Shown here piece after piece: positions 16,604 through 23,538 of a stretch of 23,946 nt of DNA. This DNA is from DASPLH01 sp035627675. GTDB lineage: Bacteria; Acidobacteriota; Terriglobia; Terriglobales; Acidobacteriaceae. Positions within the stretch are counted from its first letter, which is position 1. Every line of letters begins with the position of its first letter. Under the pieces are notes generated by a model. That model was given only the letters and a program-made list of their open reading frames with translations. It searched no databases and was not told the DNA's origin. A program made the translations under genes and the position numbers. The stretch spans positions 1 to 23,946 of the forward strand of contig DASPLH010000132.1 in assembly GCA_035627675.1 (NCBI GenBank), read 5' to 3'.

Positions 16604-17036
16604 AACTCACCCAAAGAGCTACGATGCGAAGGGTTTGCCATCGGAAGCTTTATGCGGCGCAGCACCTCTGTTTTCAGTACGGGATTCAGCGTACCCCGGC
16701 GCTGAAGTGGTGGGGTAGCGAACGGACCCCATGCAAGCCAAACGCGGGATTGCATGGGCCATCTGCGGGAGTTCCGCGAACGCAGGAGGGGCTACTGGGC
16801 CTGCTCGTCTTCTCCGCTGTCGAACGAAATGCCAAGATATGCGGCCGTGATGACGCCACAGTTCTTGTGACAATGCAGACAGACCTTCGCGCCGCAGGGA
16901 AGCTTGCGGCGGCGAGGAGGCGGCTCCGGGATTTGTGTGTTGTCCGGCTGCGGCGCGTTGTTCACCCATCAACTCTAAGCCGTCGCGCCGCGGGCTTCTG
17001 TGACAACAGTCACGCGCGGGGCCGGTTGTGTGCTCA
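16604..17036. other. Region between kinase and TonB receptor genes
   Basis: Apart from the small Cys-rich ORF, about 190 bp next to the kinase (16604-16791) holds its leader, with a TGGGTGAG Shine-Dalgarno-like stretch just upstream of 16603 and no clear gene. Beyond the TonB receptor stop, a GTGAC/GTCAC hairpin at 17000-17013 has no T-run. Confidence 0.4.
16792..16965 (-). CDS. Small cysteine-rich protein (57 aa), possible zinc-binding
   Basis: Read from GTG at 16965 to TAG at 16792-16794. The N-terminal ~23 residues are Pro/Arg-rich (IPEPPPRRRKLP), followed by Cys-x4-Cys-x2-Cys-His-x2-Cys (CGAKVCLHCHKNC), a plausible zinc ribbon or knuckle, then a hydrophobic stretch GVITAAYLGISF and an acidic tail. 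CLHCH formally matches a heme c motif, but there is no signal peptide. An in-frame TGA lies two codons before the GTG, so no longer start exists. The Shine-Dalgarno is weak. A different-frame 117-aa reading over the same DNA looks less protein-like. Confidence 0.45.
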   Translation of the reverse strand: MNNAPQPDNTQIPEPPPRRRKLPCGAKVCLHCHKNCGVITAAYLGISFDSGEDEQAQ

Positions 17037-19304
17037 CTACCTTTTCGTGAACGTCCAGCGCAGACCCGTCCGCGCCACGATGGGCGGCCCGAGGGTCAGC
17101 ACCGGTGTGCGCCCTACTTCGTAGCGGCGATTCGTCAGGTTCTCTGCGGCCAGGAACAGTTCGACGCCCGGCGAGAGGTTCTTCGAGGCGAAGGCATCTA
17201 TGACCGCGTATCCGCCCAGCGGGAATAGGTTGCGGTCGTCGTCGTACTGGCGTCCCTGGACACGCAGGTGAACCGCGAAGGCATAGTTCTCCGGAGCGGC
17301 ATAACGCGCCTGGAGCGTGGCATTGTGGCGCGCGACCTGGGGAATCCAGAGTCCCTCGAGCTCCGGGTTGGCGGCGAAGTCTGCGACCGTCGAGTCCACG
17401 AACTGGTAAGCCGTTCTGACCGACAGGCGATCCGTGAGCCGCGTGTCCCAGCGCAGCTCGGCGCCGGCCGAGCGCAGTCGTCCCATGTTCTGCTTCTGGC
17501 GCGTGATCAACGCCGGAGTGATGGAGAGCGTGACGTTCGAGACAGGGTTCGTGATGTCGTTCCAGAAGAACGTACCCGCGAAGACGTTGTGCGTGCCTGC
17601 CCGGAGGGTCGCTCCGGCCTCGACGCCCGTCAACCGCTCGGAGCGAAGATCCGAGTTGTTGAGTGTCACTGCGTTTCCTACGCGGAAGCTGCGGTAGAGC
17701 TCGTTCAAGGTCGGAGCGCGGAAGCCGCGAGCCACCGAGGCATGCAGCGTGAGCGCGTCGGTGGCGGCGAAGCTCAGCGCCAGCTTCGGGCTGAAGGCGG
17801 TCTGGCTGCGGTCCGAGTAGCGAGTGTCGCTTGGTCTCACGGAGGCTGCGAGCGGCGCGGTGAGGCTGAAGCCCTGGGCGTTCTCCCAATGATCGACTCG
17901 GGCGGCGAGCGAGACGAGCAGGCGTTCGGTCAGGCGAATGCGGTCCTCGCCGAAGGCGGCGTAGCGGCGCTGGGTTCCTCCGCTGCGCAGGATCGAGGTT
18001 CGGGTGCCGCCGGCGTGTGCCCACTCGAAGGACTCCCCGTCGATCCAGCGCGCTTCGGTCCCGGCGACGAGCATGTGGCGGCGCGCCAGGGCGTGCGACC
18101 AGAGCAGAGTGGCTCCGGCATTGGCGGCCGGTACGAACTGGTCGCGCGTGAGCGCCTCGGTGTTGCGGTCGGCCGCGACGGCCGAGAAGGTCTGGCGCAG
18201 GGTTTCGGTTCCACCGAAGAGTCGAAGGTTGAAGTCGCCGAGAGTTTCGTTGCGCCAATCGGCCCCGGCCCGGAGTTCGCGCACCGTCGCGCTGTTGGTC
18301 TGCACGTGCGTGCCGTTCTGGCGCGACTCACCGTACAGATTGCCGGAGACGAACACCCGGCCGCCTTGTCCGAACGAGCGCTGGAGGTCAACCCACCCCG
18401 TGCGGTGCTCGGAGCTGACCACGGTGTCCACCGTGCCTCGGTCCCGCTCCGGCACCGGGACGTACCCATTCGTGCGGAATGCATCGGCGGCGGCCGAAAG
18501 CTGCCACGGCCCGGCCTGGGCGGTTCCCATTGCCGACACCATCGGCGTGAAGAGGTTTCCGATCGAGCTTTCCACGCGGGCGTACGGGCCTGATTGTTCG
18601 CGGCGGACGAGGTTGATCACGCCCCCAATCGCGTCGGTTCCGTACAGCTCGGAGGCGGAACCTTCGACGACCTCGGCCGAGGTCAGCGTGCCCGGCGGAA
18701 CCCGTCCCCAATAGACCCAGCCGCCGAACGGATCGTTGATCGGGACGCCGTCGAGCAGCACGAGTCCGCGACTTGCAGCACTGGCTCCGACGCCGCGCAG
18801 GGAGAAACCCTGTGCCGTGCCATTGGCAGCCCAGGAAGGCGTTCGGCGGAACAGAGTGAAGCCCGGAACCTGGCGCAAAGCCATATCTATGCTGAAGGCG
18901 GGAGTGAGGTTGAGATCCTGACGGTCGAATTCCGTCGCGCCCGCAGGGGCGGCGTTCGCCGTCACGGTGACGCGCTCTTCCACGCGACTGACGTGGAGAA
19001 CGATATCGGCCTGCGTCTGACCGTTGGCGAGACGAAGAGACCCGACGGCGAAGCCCGGAGCGGAAGCGCGCAGTTCGCCGGCGCTTCGCGGGTCGTAGTG
19101 CAGAGCGAAACGTCCGTCGCGGCCGGTGGTTGCGGAGGACGAACCGGCCTCAACCAGCGCGCCGGCCACAGGCGTTCCGGAAGCGTCTCGCACCTGTCCC
19201 TCCACCCGAGCAAGGCTATTTGCGGCCAGAGTAGAACAAAAAAACAGCAGCAAACAGGTGAGTACCTCAGGGAGGAAGGCGGCCGGGCGTGGTGAATGAA
19301 TCAT
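17037..19304 (-). CDS. TonB-dependent outer-membrane receptor with N-terminal carboxypeptidase-regulatory-like domain
   Basis: 755-aa outer-membrane protein. After a signal peptide (about 1-30) comes an Ig-like carboxypeptidase-regulatory domain (VEGQVRDASGTPVAGALVEA, about 33-107), then the plug (ERVTVTANA start, LRGVGASAASRGLVLLDGVPIND and ELYGTDAIGGVINLV), then a beta-barrel to the C-terminal aromatic strand ending in TGLRWTFTKR. It imports a ligand using TonB-ExbBD energy; AENLTNRRYEVGRTPVLTLGPP is a typical final-barrel segment. Ligand unknown: there is no cobalamin-box-like sequence upstream and no siderophore or metal gene adjacent. It starts divergently from lectin-like gene B, and the Shine-Dalgarno is weak. 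Confidence 0.95.
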   Translation of the reverse strand: MIHSPRPAAFLPEVLTCLLLFFCSTLAANSLARVEGQVRDASGTPVAGALVEAGSSSATTGRDGRFALHYDPRSAGELRASAPGFAVGSLRLANGQTQADIVLHVSRVEERVTVTANAAPAGATEFDRQDLNLTPAFSIDMALRQVPGFTLFRRTPSWAANGTAQGFSLRGVGASAASRGLVLLDGVPINDPFGGWVYWGRVPPGTLTSAEVVEGSASELYGTDAIGGVINLVRREQSGPYARVESSIGNLFTPMVSAMGTAQAGPWQLSAAADAFRTNGYVPVPERDRGTVDTVVSSEHRTGWVDLQRSFGQGGRVFVSGNLYGESRQNGTHVQTNSATVRELRAGADWRNETLGDFNLRLFGGTETLRQTFSAVAADRNTEALTRDQFVPAANAGATLLWSHALARRHMLVAGTEARWIDGESFEWAHAGGTRTSILRSGGTQRRYAAFGEDRIRLTERLLVSLAARVDHWENAQGFSLTAPLAASVRPSDTRYSDRSQTAFSPKLALSFAATDALTLHASVARGFRAPTLNELYRSFRVGNAVTLNNSDLRSERLTGVEAGATLRAGTHNVFAGTFFWNDITNPVSNVTLSITPALITRQKQNMGRLRSAGAELRWDTRLTDRLSVRTAYQFVDSTVADFAANPELEGLWIPQVARHNATLQARYAAPENYAFAVHLRVQGRQYDDDRNLFPLGGYAVIDAFASKNLSPGVELFLAAENLTNRRYEVGRTPVLTLGPPIVARTGLRWTFTKR

Positions 19305-19379
19305 CGCTAAGTCCGTTATGTTCAGCAGTTTTGGATGCGAGGCGCTGCCGCTTGGACGCCCGGGTCAGGTACTTATGAG

Positions 19380-19416
19380 CTAAGGACGGGTAGTGCGCGA
19401 AATCTAAGGACCTTAG
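19380..19416. promoter_or_regulatory. Repeat/inverted-repeat element in the divergent region before lectin-like gene B
   Basis: CTAAGGAC occurs twice, at 19380-19387 and 19404-19411 (24 bp apart). The second copy is part of a perfect 6-bp inverted repeat CTAAGG-A-CCTTAG (19404-19416). It lies between the divergent TonB receptor and lectin-like genes and resembles an AAATCTTAGGG segment upstream of paralogue A. This looks like an operator for a dimeric regulator, but no regulator is known. Confidence 0.4.
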
Positions 19417-19463
19417 GGGTTTGCCTTATGTAGCCAGAGTAGATGCGCCGGTAGTCTCACCCC

Positions 19464-20465
19464 ATGATTCGGAACGCAAAACGACTTCTTATTCCCGTCC
19501 TGATGGCGGTCTCAGCTGTGTCCGCGCTGGCGGGTTCAGTGACGGTCAGCTCCCCCGCAAGCGGAGCCACTGTGACGTCTCCTGTTCGCGTTGTCGCGAA
19601 GGCCTACTCCTCGGCTCCTGTCACAGGCATGAAGATCTACCTTGACGGCACGTCCGTTTACTCGACCACTTCGTCGTCACTAGACCGGTCGATCAGCGCC
19701 GGCGCAGGATCGCACAAGATCACGGTGAAGGGTTGGGACTCGACCGGGGCGTCGTTCAGCACGGTTCGGTACGTAACCGTTTCCGGTTCGACCTCCAGCG
19801 TTGGCACCACGACGGTCTCCATTCCCTCCAATGCAACCTCCTTCAACCGGATCGAAGAGATGAGCGGCTGGGGACATTGCACAACCTGCGCCGGTGGCGG
19901 TGAGAACGCCAAATATTCGATGACTCGCGGGCAGAGTTCGCCTTCGCTGGACGGCAATTCGACCAAGTTCTGGCTTGGCGGCAGCACTTCCTTCTCTCAC
20001 GGCCTTTGGTGGAAGCGCCTGGGCAGCAGCTCCAGCGCGACCCACTTCGTGCTCGATATGTACTTCCGCATGGACAAGCCCTCGAACTCGCAGGGCCTTG
20101 AGTTTGCGATGAACCAGCACCTGAGCAGCGGCTGGTACAAGTTCAGTACCCAGTGCACCTACCAGACGAACCAGTGGCGTGTGTGGGATTCGAAGAACGG
20201 CGGATGGGTCGGAACCGGCATCCCGTGCACGCGGCCCGCGGCCAACACCTGGAACCACGTCACGTTCGAGTACGCGCGGTCGGGCGGCAAGGCCGTGTTC
20301 GTGGCCGTCACGCTGAACGGCAAGAAGTCGTACATCAACAAGAGCTTCTACCCGCAGTCTGGCGGCGGCGACAACTCCATCGGCGTCCACTACCAGATGA
20401 ACGGCAACATCAACCAGTCGTCATACACGACTTGGGTCGATAAGATGCGGGCCTGGTACTGGTAA
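19464..20465 (+). CDS. Secreted Ig-like/lectin-like protein, paralogue B
   Basis: 333-aa exported protein, a full-length paralogue of the gene at 2291. Signal peptide 1-23 (LMAVSAVSALA), Ig-like domain ~24-108 (SVTVSSPASGATV; KIYLDGTSVYST), Ser/Thr linker, then the same C-terminal lectin-like domain. MSGWGHCTTCAG, FWLGG, LWWK, LNGKKSY and TWVDK are shared at near-identical positions, and the four cysteines (C139, C142, C231, C255) are conserved. The Ig-like part is more diverged than the C-terminal part. No catalytic motif seen. ATG 19464 gives a complete signal peptide though no strong Shine-Dalgarno. Role unknown; secreted carbohydrate or matrix binding is inference. Confidence 0.85.
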   Translation: MIRNAKRLLIPVLMAVSAVSALAGSVTVSSPASGATVTSPVRVVAKAYSSAPVTGMKIYLDGTSVYSTTSSSLDRSISAGAGSHKITVKGWDSTGASFSTVRYVTVSGSTSSVGTTTVSIPSNATSFNRIEEMSGWGHCTTCAGGGENAKYSMTRGQSSPSLDGNSTKFWLGGSTSFSHGLWWKRLGSSSSATHFVLDMYFRMDKPSNSQGLEFAMNQHLSSGWYKFSTQCTYQTNQWRVWDSKNGGWVGTGIPCTRPAANTWNHVTFEYARSGGKAVFVAVTLNGKKSYINKSFYPQSGGGDNSIGVHYQMNGNINQSSYTTWVDKMRAWYW

Positions 20466-20491
20466 GAATCGGTTTCTCCCCGCAACACCAG

Positions 20492-20516
20492 GGCACGGCT
20501 TCGGCCGTGCCTTTTC
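20492..20516 (+). terminator. Terminator after lectin-like gene B
   Basis: A perfect 8-bp stem GGCACGGC/GCCGTGCC with a stable TTCG tetraloop, followed by TTTTC. It lies 26 bp after the stop codon. Confidence 0.9.
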
Positions 20517-20605
20517 TATTTTGGGCAGAGCGACGGGCGGCTTGCGTAGGAAGCGAGGCTTCGCCGCTATCGACGGATTACACTGCTCACGGAGGGTAAG
20601 ACCTG

Positions 20606-21478
20606 GTGGGCACGCTTCAAAGACGAACATCCCTGATCGCAGTTCTTCTTCTACTCACGCTGGCCGTAGCTTCGTGCAGGCAAAAGCCGGAACCGAAAAC
20701 CGAACGGCGCTTCGACATCGAAGGCAAGATCGAGGCTATGGACTCGTCGCGGCGGGAAATCACCCTTGCGCACAAGGAAATCCCCGGATTCATGAAGGCC
20801 ATGACCATGGATTTCAAGGTCAAGGACGATTTGGTCTTCAACGTGGCAAAGCCGGGCGACTACCTCCACGCCACGCTGGTGGTGACCGATGAAGGAGTGC
20901 TGGAGAACGTCACGGTCAACCAGGGCGCTGGAGCGGAACCGGGCGCGGCGGCCAAGACGGTCGAACCACAGCCGGGAACGGAGGTGCCGGACTTCGAGTT
21001 CGTCGATCAGGACGGACGCAGGGTCAGCCTCTCCAAACTGCGGGGCGGGCCAGTGCTGCTCACCTTCATCTATACGCGGTGCCCGCTGCCGGACTACTGC
21101 ATACGGATGAGCAGTAACTTCGGCGAGGTGGCAAAGACGCTGAAGGCGGAGTACCCCGACGCCTGGAAGAAAGCGCACCTGGTCAGCCTGAGCTTCGATA
21201 CCGAGTACGACAAACCGAAGGTGCTGAAGGATTACGGCAAGAGCTATGCCGGACAGGTTGACCCGAAGTTCGAGCACTGGACGTTTGCGAGCGGGACGGC
21301 CGAGGGCGTGAAGAAGGCGGCAGATTACTTCGGGCTGGTGTACAGCGAAGAGAACGGGCAGTACATCCACTCCCTGAGGACGGCCCTGATCGCTCCGGAT
21401 GGAAAACTGGTGGCACTGTACCGCGGAAACGACTGGAAGCCGGCAGAGATCGCGGCGGAGATGGCGAAGGCGAAGTAA
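20606..21478 (+). CDS. Lipoprotein with CusF-like copper-binding domain fused to SCO1/SenC thioredoxin-fold domain
   Basis: 290-aa lipoprotein: hydrophobic signal and lipobox VASC with Cys24 as acyl site. Residues ~36-105 are a CusF-like domain with His56 and the Met pair in MKAMTMDF (Met66, Met68). Residues ~124-288 are a SCO1/PrrC thioredoxin fold. The copper site is Cys159 and Cys165 in TRCPLPDYC, plus His255 (YIHSLRTALI). The cysteine spacing is C-x5-C rather than the classical C-x3-C. SCO proteins deliver copper to the CuA centre of cytochrome oxidase, so a periplasmic copper-handling role is likely; no oxidase genes are nearby. The GTG start has GGAGGG 9-10 nt upstream, and a TACACT hexamer lies at 20579-20584. 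Confidence 0.92.
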   Translation: MGTLQRRTSLIAVLLLLTLAVASCRQKPEPKTERRFDIEGKIEAMDSSRREITLAHKEIPGFMKAMTMDFKVKDDLVFNVAKPGDYLHATLVVTDEGVLENVTVNQGAGAEPGAAAKTVEPQPGTEVPDFEFVDQDGRRVSLSKLRGGPVLLTFIYTRCPLPDYCIRMSSNFGEVAKTLKAEYPDAWKKAHLVSLSFDTEYDKPKVLKDYGKSYAGQVDPKFEHWTFASGTAEGVKKAADYFGLVYSEENGQYIHSLRTALIAPDGKLVALYRGNDWKPAEIAAEMAKAK

Positions 21479-21483
21479 ATTCC

Positions 21484-21506
21484 GGTTTCTAGTTTCAGGT
21501 TTCGAG
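21484..21506 (+). repeat. Heptamer micro-repeat, locus 2
   Basis: Three exact-period 7-mers, GGTTTCT, AGTTTCA and GGTTTCG, start 5 bp after the stop of the SCO1-like gene. They share the RGTTTCN unit with the minus-strand tract at 23511-23538. Confidence 0.65.
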
Positions 21507-21576
21507 CGGAGGCGGGCGTCTGCGGTTTCGCCGCACGATGTCGCGCCTCTTTCTTGTTGTCTAAGATTTCGGCGGC

Positions 21577-22134
21577 TCACCGCTGCTTGAAGCGCAGCCC
21601 TTTCCGATACAGCCCGTCGCTTCCCACGTCAAACACGCGGTTGTAGCGGGCGCGGAAGTGCTCCTGTGCAGCGCTCGCGGCGAGTTCGATCAGTTCTTCT
21701 TCAGAGAAGTGCCGGCGCAGCTCGGCATAGAGTTCATCACTCACATTTGACGGGGTATCGGCCAGCGCGTCTGCCATGCGCAGCAAAGCGCGGTCGGGCG
21801 GCGCGAAGTTGTCGAACGTTCCGCCAGCGATCGCTGCGATCTCGTCGTCGCTCAAACCGTACATTCTGCCACCGGCAGAGTTGGCGTCGACTCAAAACGG
21901 GCATCCGACGCGCACCGCGGTTCGCAACATTAGCAGCGACCGCTGGCGTTGTGGGATCTTCGCTTTCTGCCCAAGGAACCATTCGGTGAGCGTATACGCC
22001 CAGAAAACACGCGGCACTCGCGCCGAGATCCTTTGCGGCGTCAGGTCGCGGCCCAGCATCTTGCGGACTTTGCTGAATACCTGCCGCATCAGAAATGAGG
22101 TCTGCTTCGGATCAACTCCTTCGATTCTTGCCAT
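21577..22134 (-). CDS. AhpD/carboxymuconolactone-decarboxylase-family selenoprotein with CxxU motif (UGA read as Sec)
   Basis: One 185-codon gene containing an in-frame TGA at codon 81 (21892-21894). The N-terminal part ends RTAVRVGCPF and the same frame continues VDANSAGGRMYGLSDDEI, so the TGA replaces the second Cys of a CPFC motif that family members use as their redox-active pair (Cys78-x-x-Sec81). The frame is open on both sides for the full family length, and the start at 22134 has AAGGGAG at good spacing. Proteins of this fold are peroxidase- or disulfide-reductase-like. A SECIS-like hairpin lies immediately downstream, and selC is in this window. The position matching His of AhpD's CxxCxxxH is Asn85. 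Automatic annotation would give two truncated ORFs (80 and 95 aa). A nonsense-mutated pseudogene is the alternative, but it is disfavoured. Confidence 0.88.
21865..21879 (-). promoter_or_regulatory. Bacterial SECIS element candidate
   Basis: On the coding strand TCTGCC-GGT-GGCAGA forms a perfect 6-bp stem with a GGT triloop. The stem begins 13 nt, and the loop 19 nt, after the TGA. E. coli fdhF also has 18 nt between UGA and its GGU apical loop. Bacterial SECIS models require a G in the first loop positions, which is satisfied. Additional pairing of GUCG just after the UGA with CGAC about 40 nt further is possible. It would recruit SelB with Sec-tRNA. Confidence 0.8.
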
Positions 22135-22277
22135 GACGTACTCCCTTGGCGGGTGGCCCGTTCAAGCCTTCACTTGGGCGCCGAGCGGCCTGAGCGCCAC
22201 CTGCTGCAAGCAGATGTGGGATGTGTTGGTGACGATAGAAATTATCAGCTATTGCACCGCTTCGCTAGAATCCAGAG

Positions 22278-23054
22278 ATGCTCGACCTAAAACTAATCAA
22301 GAAAACGTCCTTCATTTTTGTCTTTGTGCTTGTCAGCGTATTGGTGCATGCGCAGAACCATCATGCGCAGGGCCATCATGCTCCGCACTGGAGCTATGAC
22401 GGTGAAGCCGGACCCGAACACTGGGGCGACCTCACCCCGGAGTATTCGACCTGCAAGACCGGGCTCAGTCAGTCGCCGATCAACATCACGAATGCTGTCT
22501 CGGCGAGCCTGCCGCCCATCGACTTCCACTACTCGCCTTCGCCATTGAAGATCACTGATAACGGCCATACCGTGCAGGTTACCTATGCACCCGGCAGCTA
22601 CTTGGTCGCGGGAGGCAAGCGGTACGACCTTGTGCAGTTCCACTTCCACCATCCCAGCGAAGAACAAATCAACGGGAGCCGCGCCGATCTTGTAATCCAT
22701 CTTGTACACAAGAGTGCCGAGGGGAAACTGGCCGTAGTCGCTGTGTTGTTCGACGAGGGCACGGCTAACCCGGCGATGGAGGCTGTAGTCAACAAGCTGC
22801 CGGCGGTCAAAGAACACGAGCTGCTGACGGATGCGACGGTGAATGCCGAGGACATCCTGCCCAGCAAACGCAGCTACTACGCATTTAGCGGATCGCTGAC
22901 GACGCCTCCTTGCACGGAAGGCGTGCAGTGGTTCGTGATGCAAACACGCTCCATGCTGTCGAAGTCGGCACTGGAGAGACTGGCGAAGTTGTACCCTGAC
23001 AACACCCGTCCGGTGCAGCCGCTGAACGGTCGCGTCGTGGAAGCCGGGAGTTGA
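22278..23054 (+). CDS. Alpha-class carbonic anhydrase, exported
   Basis: 258-aa periplasmic zinc enzyme that hydrates CO2 to bicarbonate. Signal peptide about 1-25 (FIFVFVLVSVLVHA), then a His-rich stretch (NHHAQGHHAPHW) and the alpha-CA fold: WSY...GPEHWGDL and SQSPINI. Zinc ligands are His122 and His124 in FHFHHPSEE and His141 in VIHLVHKS; TTPPCTEGVQW carries the conserved Thr loop and Cys that pairs with Cys59 in bacterial enzymes. Length fits the family. It is divergent from the selenoprotein gene across a 143-bp region. The Shine-Dalgarno is weak, and TAGAAT at 22266-22271 is a possible -10 element. Confidence 0.96.
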   Translation: MLDLKLIKKTSFIFVFVLVSVLVHAQNHHAQGHHAPHWSYDGEAGPEHWGDLTPEYSTCKTGLSQSPINITNAVSASLPPIDFHYSPSPLKITDNGHTVQVTYAPGSYLVAGGKRYDLVQFHFHHPSEEQINGSRADLVIHLVHKSAEGKLAVVAVLFDEGTANPAMEAVVNKLPAVKEHELLTDATVNAEDILPSKRSYYAFSGSLTTPPCTEGVQWFVMQTRSMLSKSALERLAKLYPDNTRPVQPLNGRVVEAGS

Positions 23055-23073
23055 TGTAAACAGAGGCCGGTGC

Positions 23074-23109
23074 CCCAGAGTTGGTTCTGTTCCAACTCTG
23101 GGTTCGTTT
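23074..23109 (+). terminator. Terminator after carbonic anhydrase
   Basis: A perfect 11-bp stem CCCAGAGTTGG/CCAACTCTGGG with loop TTCTGTT, followed by TTCGTTT. It lies 19 bp after the stop codon. Confidence 0.8.
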
Positions 23110-23290
23110 ATCCTTGTCAACCCCCCAACGAACGTAACTCGCTCATCCGGAAGCAAATTGCGATGAGCGGTTTCCCTTCGGAATCTGTCACACTGGAAGA
23201 AGAGGCACACACGTCTGTGCGGGGAAGCACAGAACTTCGCAAGGGCTCTTCGGAACCGCGTGCCGGGCGCGCCACTCGCAAACCTAAGCC

Positions 23291-23306
23291 CCTCAAATAT
23301 TTGAGG
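23291..23306. promoter_or_regulatory. 16-bp perfect palindrome
   Basis: CCTCAAATATTTGAGG is fully self-complementary and AT-rich in an otherwise GC-rich area. It could be an operator-type site, but it is far from any start codon on either side, so its role is unknown. Confidence 0.35.
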
Positions 23307-23456
23307 CTAAATATCTGAATTCGCAAGTCTTGCGGACGCCCTCCCGGGCTAAATCACTGAAAACAAAAAGCACGAATTCCCGGGCCGGGGGTGGGGTAGG
23401 CGGGCGAGAGATCCCTGCATGACCGCAGAGCTCCAGGATCAAGAAGAGCTCTTGCT

Positions 23457-23491
23457 ATGGAAAGGGAAAGCCCGGCAGGTTCGCCGGGCTT
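23457..23491 (-). terminator. Terminator of the hydrogenase maturation protease gene
   Basis: On the minus strand a 9-bp stem AAGCCCGGC/GCCGGGCTT with a 6-nt loop is followed by TTCCCTTTCC. It lies about 47 bp after the stop codon at 23538. Confidence 0.6.
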
Positions 23492-23510
23492 CACTTCTGC
23501 AAACGAGTTC

Positions 23511-23538
23511 AGAAACTCGAAACCTGGAACTTGAAACT
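23511..23538 (-). repeat. Heptamer micro-repeat, locus 3
   Basis: Four consecutive heptamers on the minus strand: AGTTTCA, AGTTCCA, GGTTTCG and AGTTTCT. The tract begins right at the stop codon of the maturation protease, as locus 2 begins right after the SCO1-like stop codon. Confidence 0.7.

Larger units (their letters stand above)
23055..23537. other. 480-bp intergenic region
   Basis: No convincing gene. It contains the carbonic anhydrase terminator (23074), a 16-bp perfect AT-rich palindrome (23291-23306), a GC/G-rich tract near 23380-23405, a minus-strand terminator-like hairpin (23468-23491) and a heptamer repeat tract (23511-23538). A 51-codon reading from ATG 23163 is open but has basic, low-complexity composition and no Shine-Dalgarno. 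Confidence 0.6.

Noticed and set aside
16619..16972. 117-aa minus-strand ORF between kinase and receptor
   Set aside because: No family-like features; the alternative frame with the cysteine cluster is more protein-like.
17268..18593. 441-aa plus-strand ORF inside the TonB receptor gene
   Set aside because: Arg/Gly/Glu-biased antisense shadow of a receptor whose own sequence is continuous and family-typical.
19305..19463. Cobalamin riboswitch before the TonB receptor
   Set aside because: No B12-box-like sequence is seen on the minus strand and the space is shorter than such a riboswitch normally needs.
21577..22134. Reading the AhpD-like locus as two separate genes or as a pseudogene with a nonsense mutation
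   Set aside because: The only interruption is one TGA placed exactly on the redox Cys, with a correctly spaced GGU hairpin after it and a selC gene in the window; chance nonsense would not be expected to meet all of these.
23163..23318. 51-aa ORF in the intergenic region after carbonic anhydrase
   Set aside because: No Shine-Dalgarno, basic low-complexity composition, and it spans the palindrome; not enough to call a gene.
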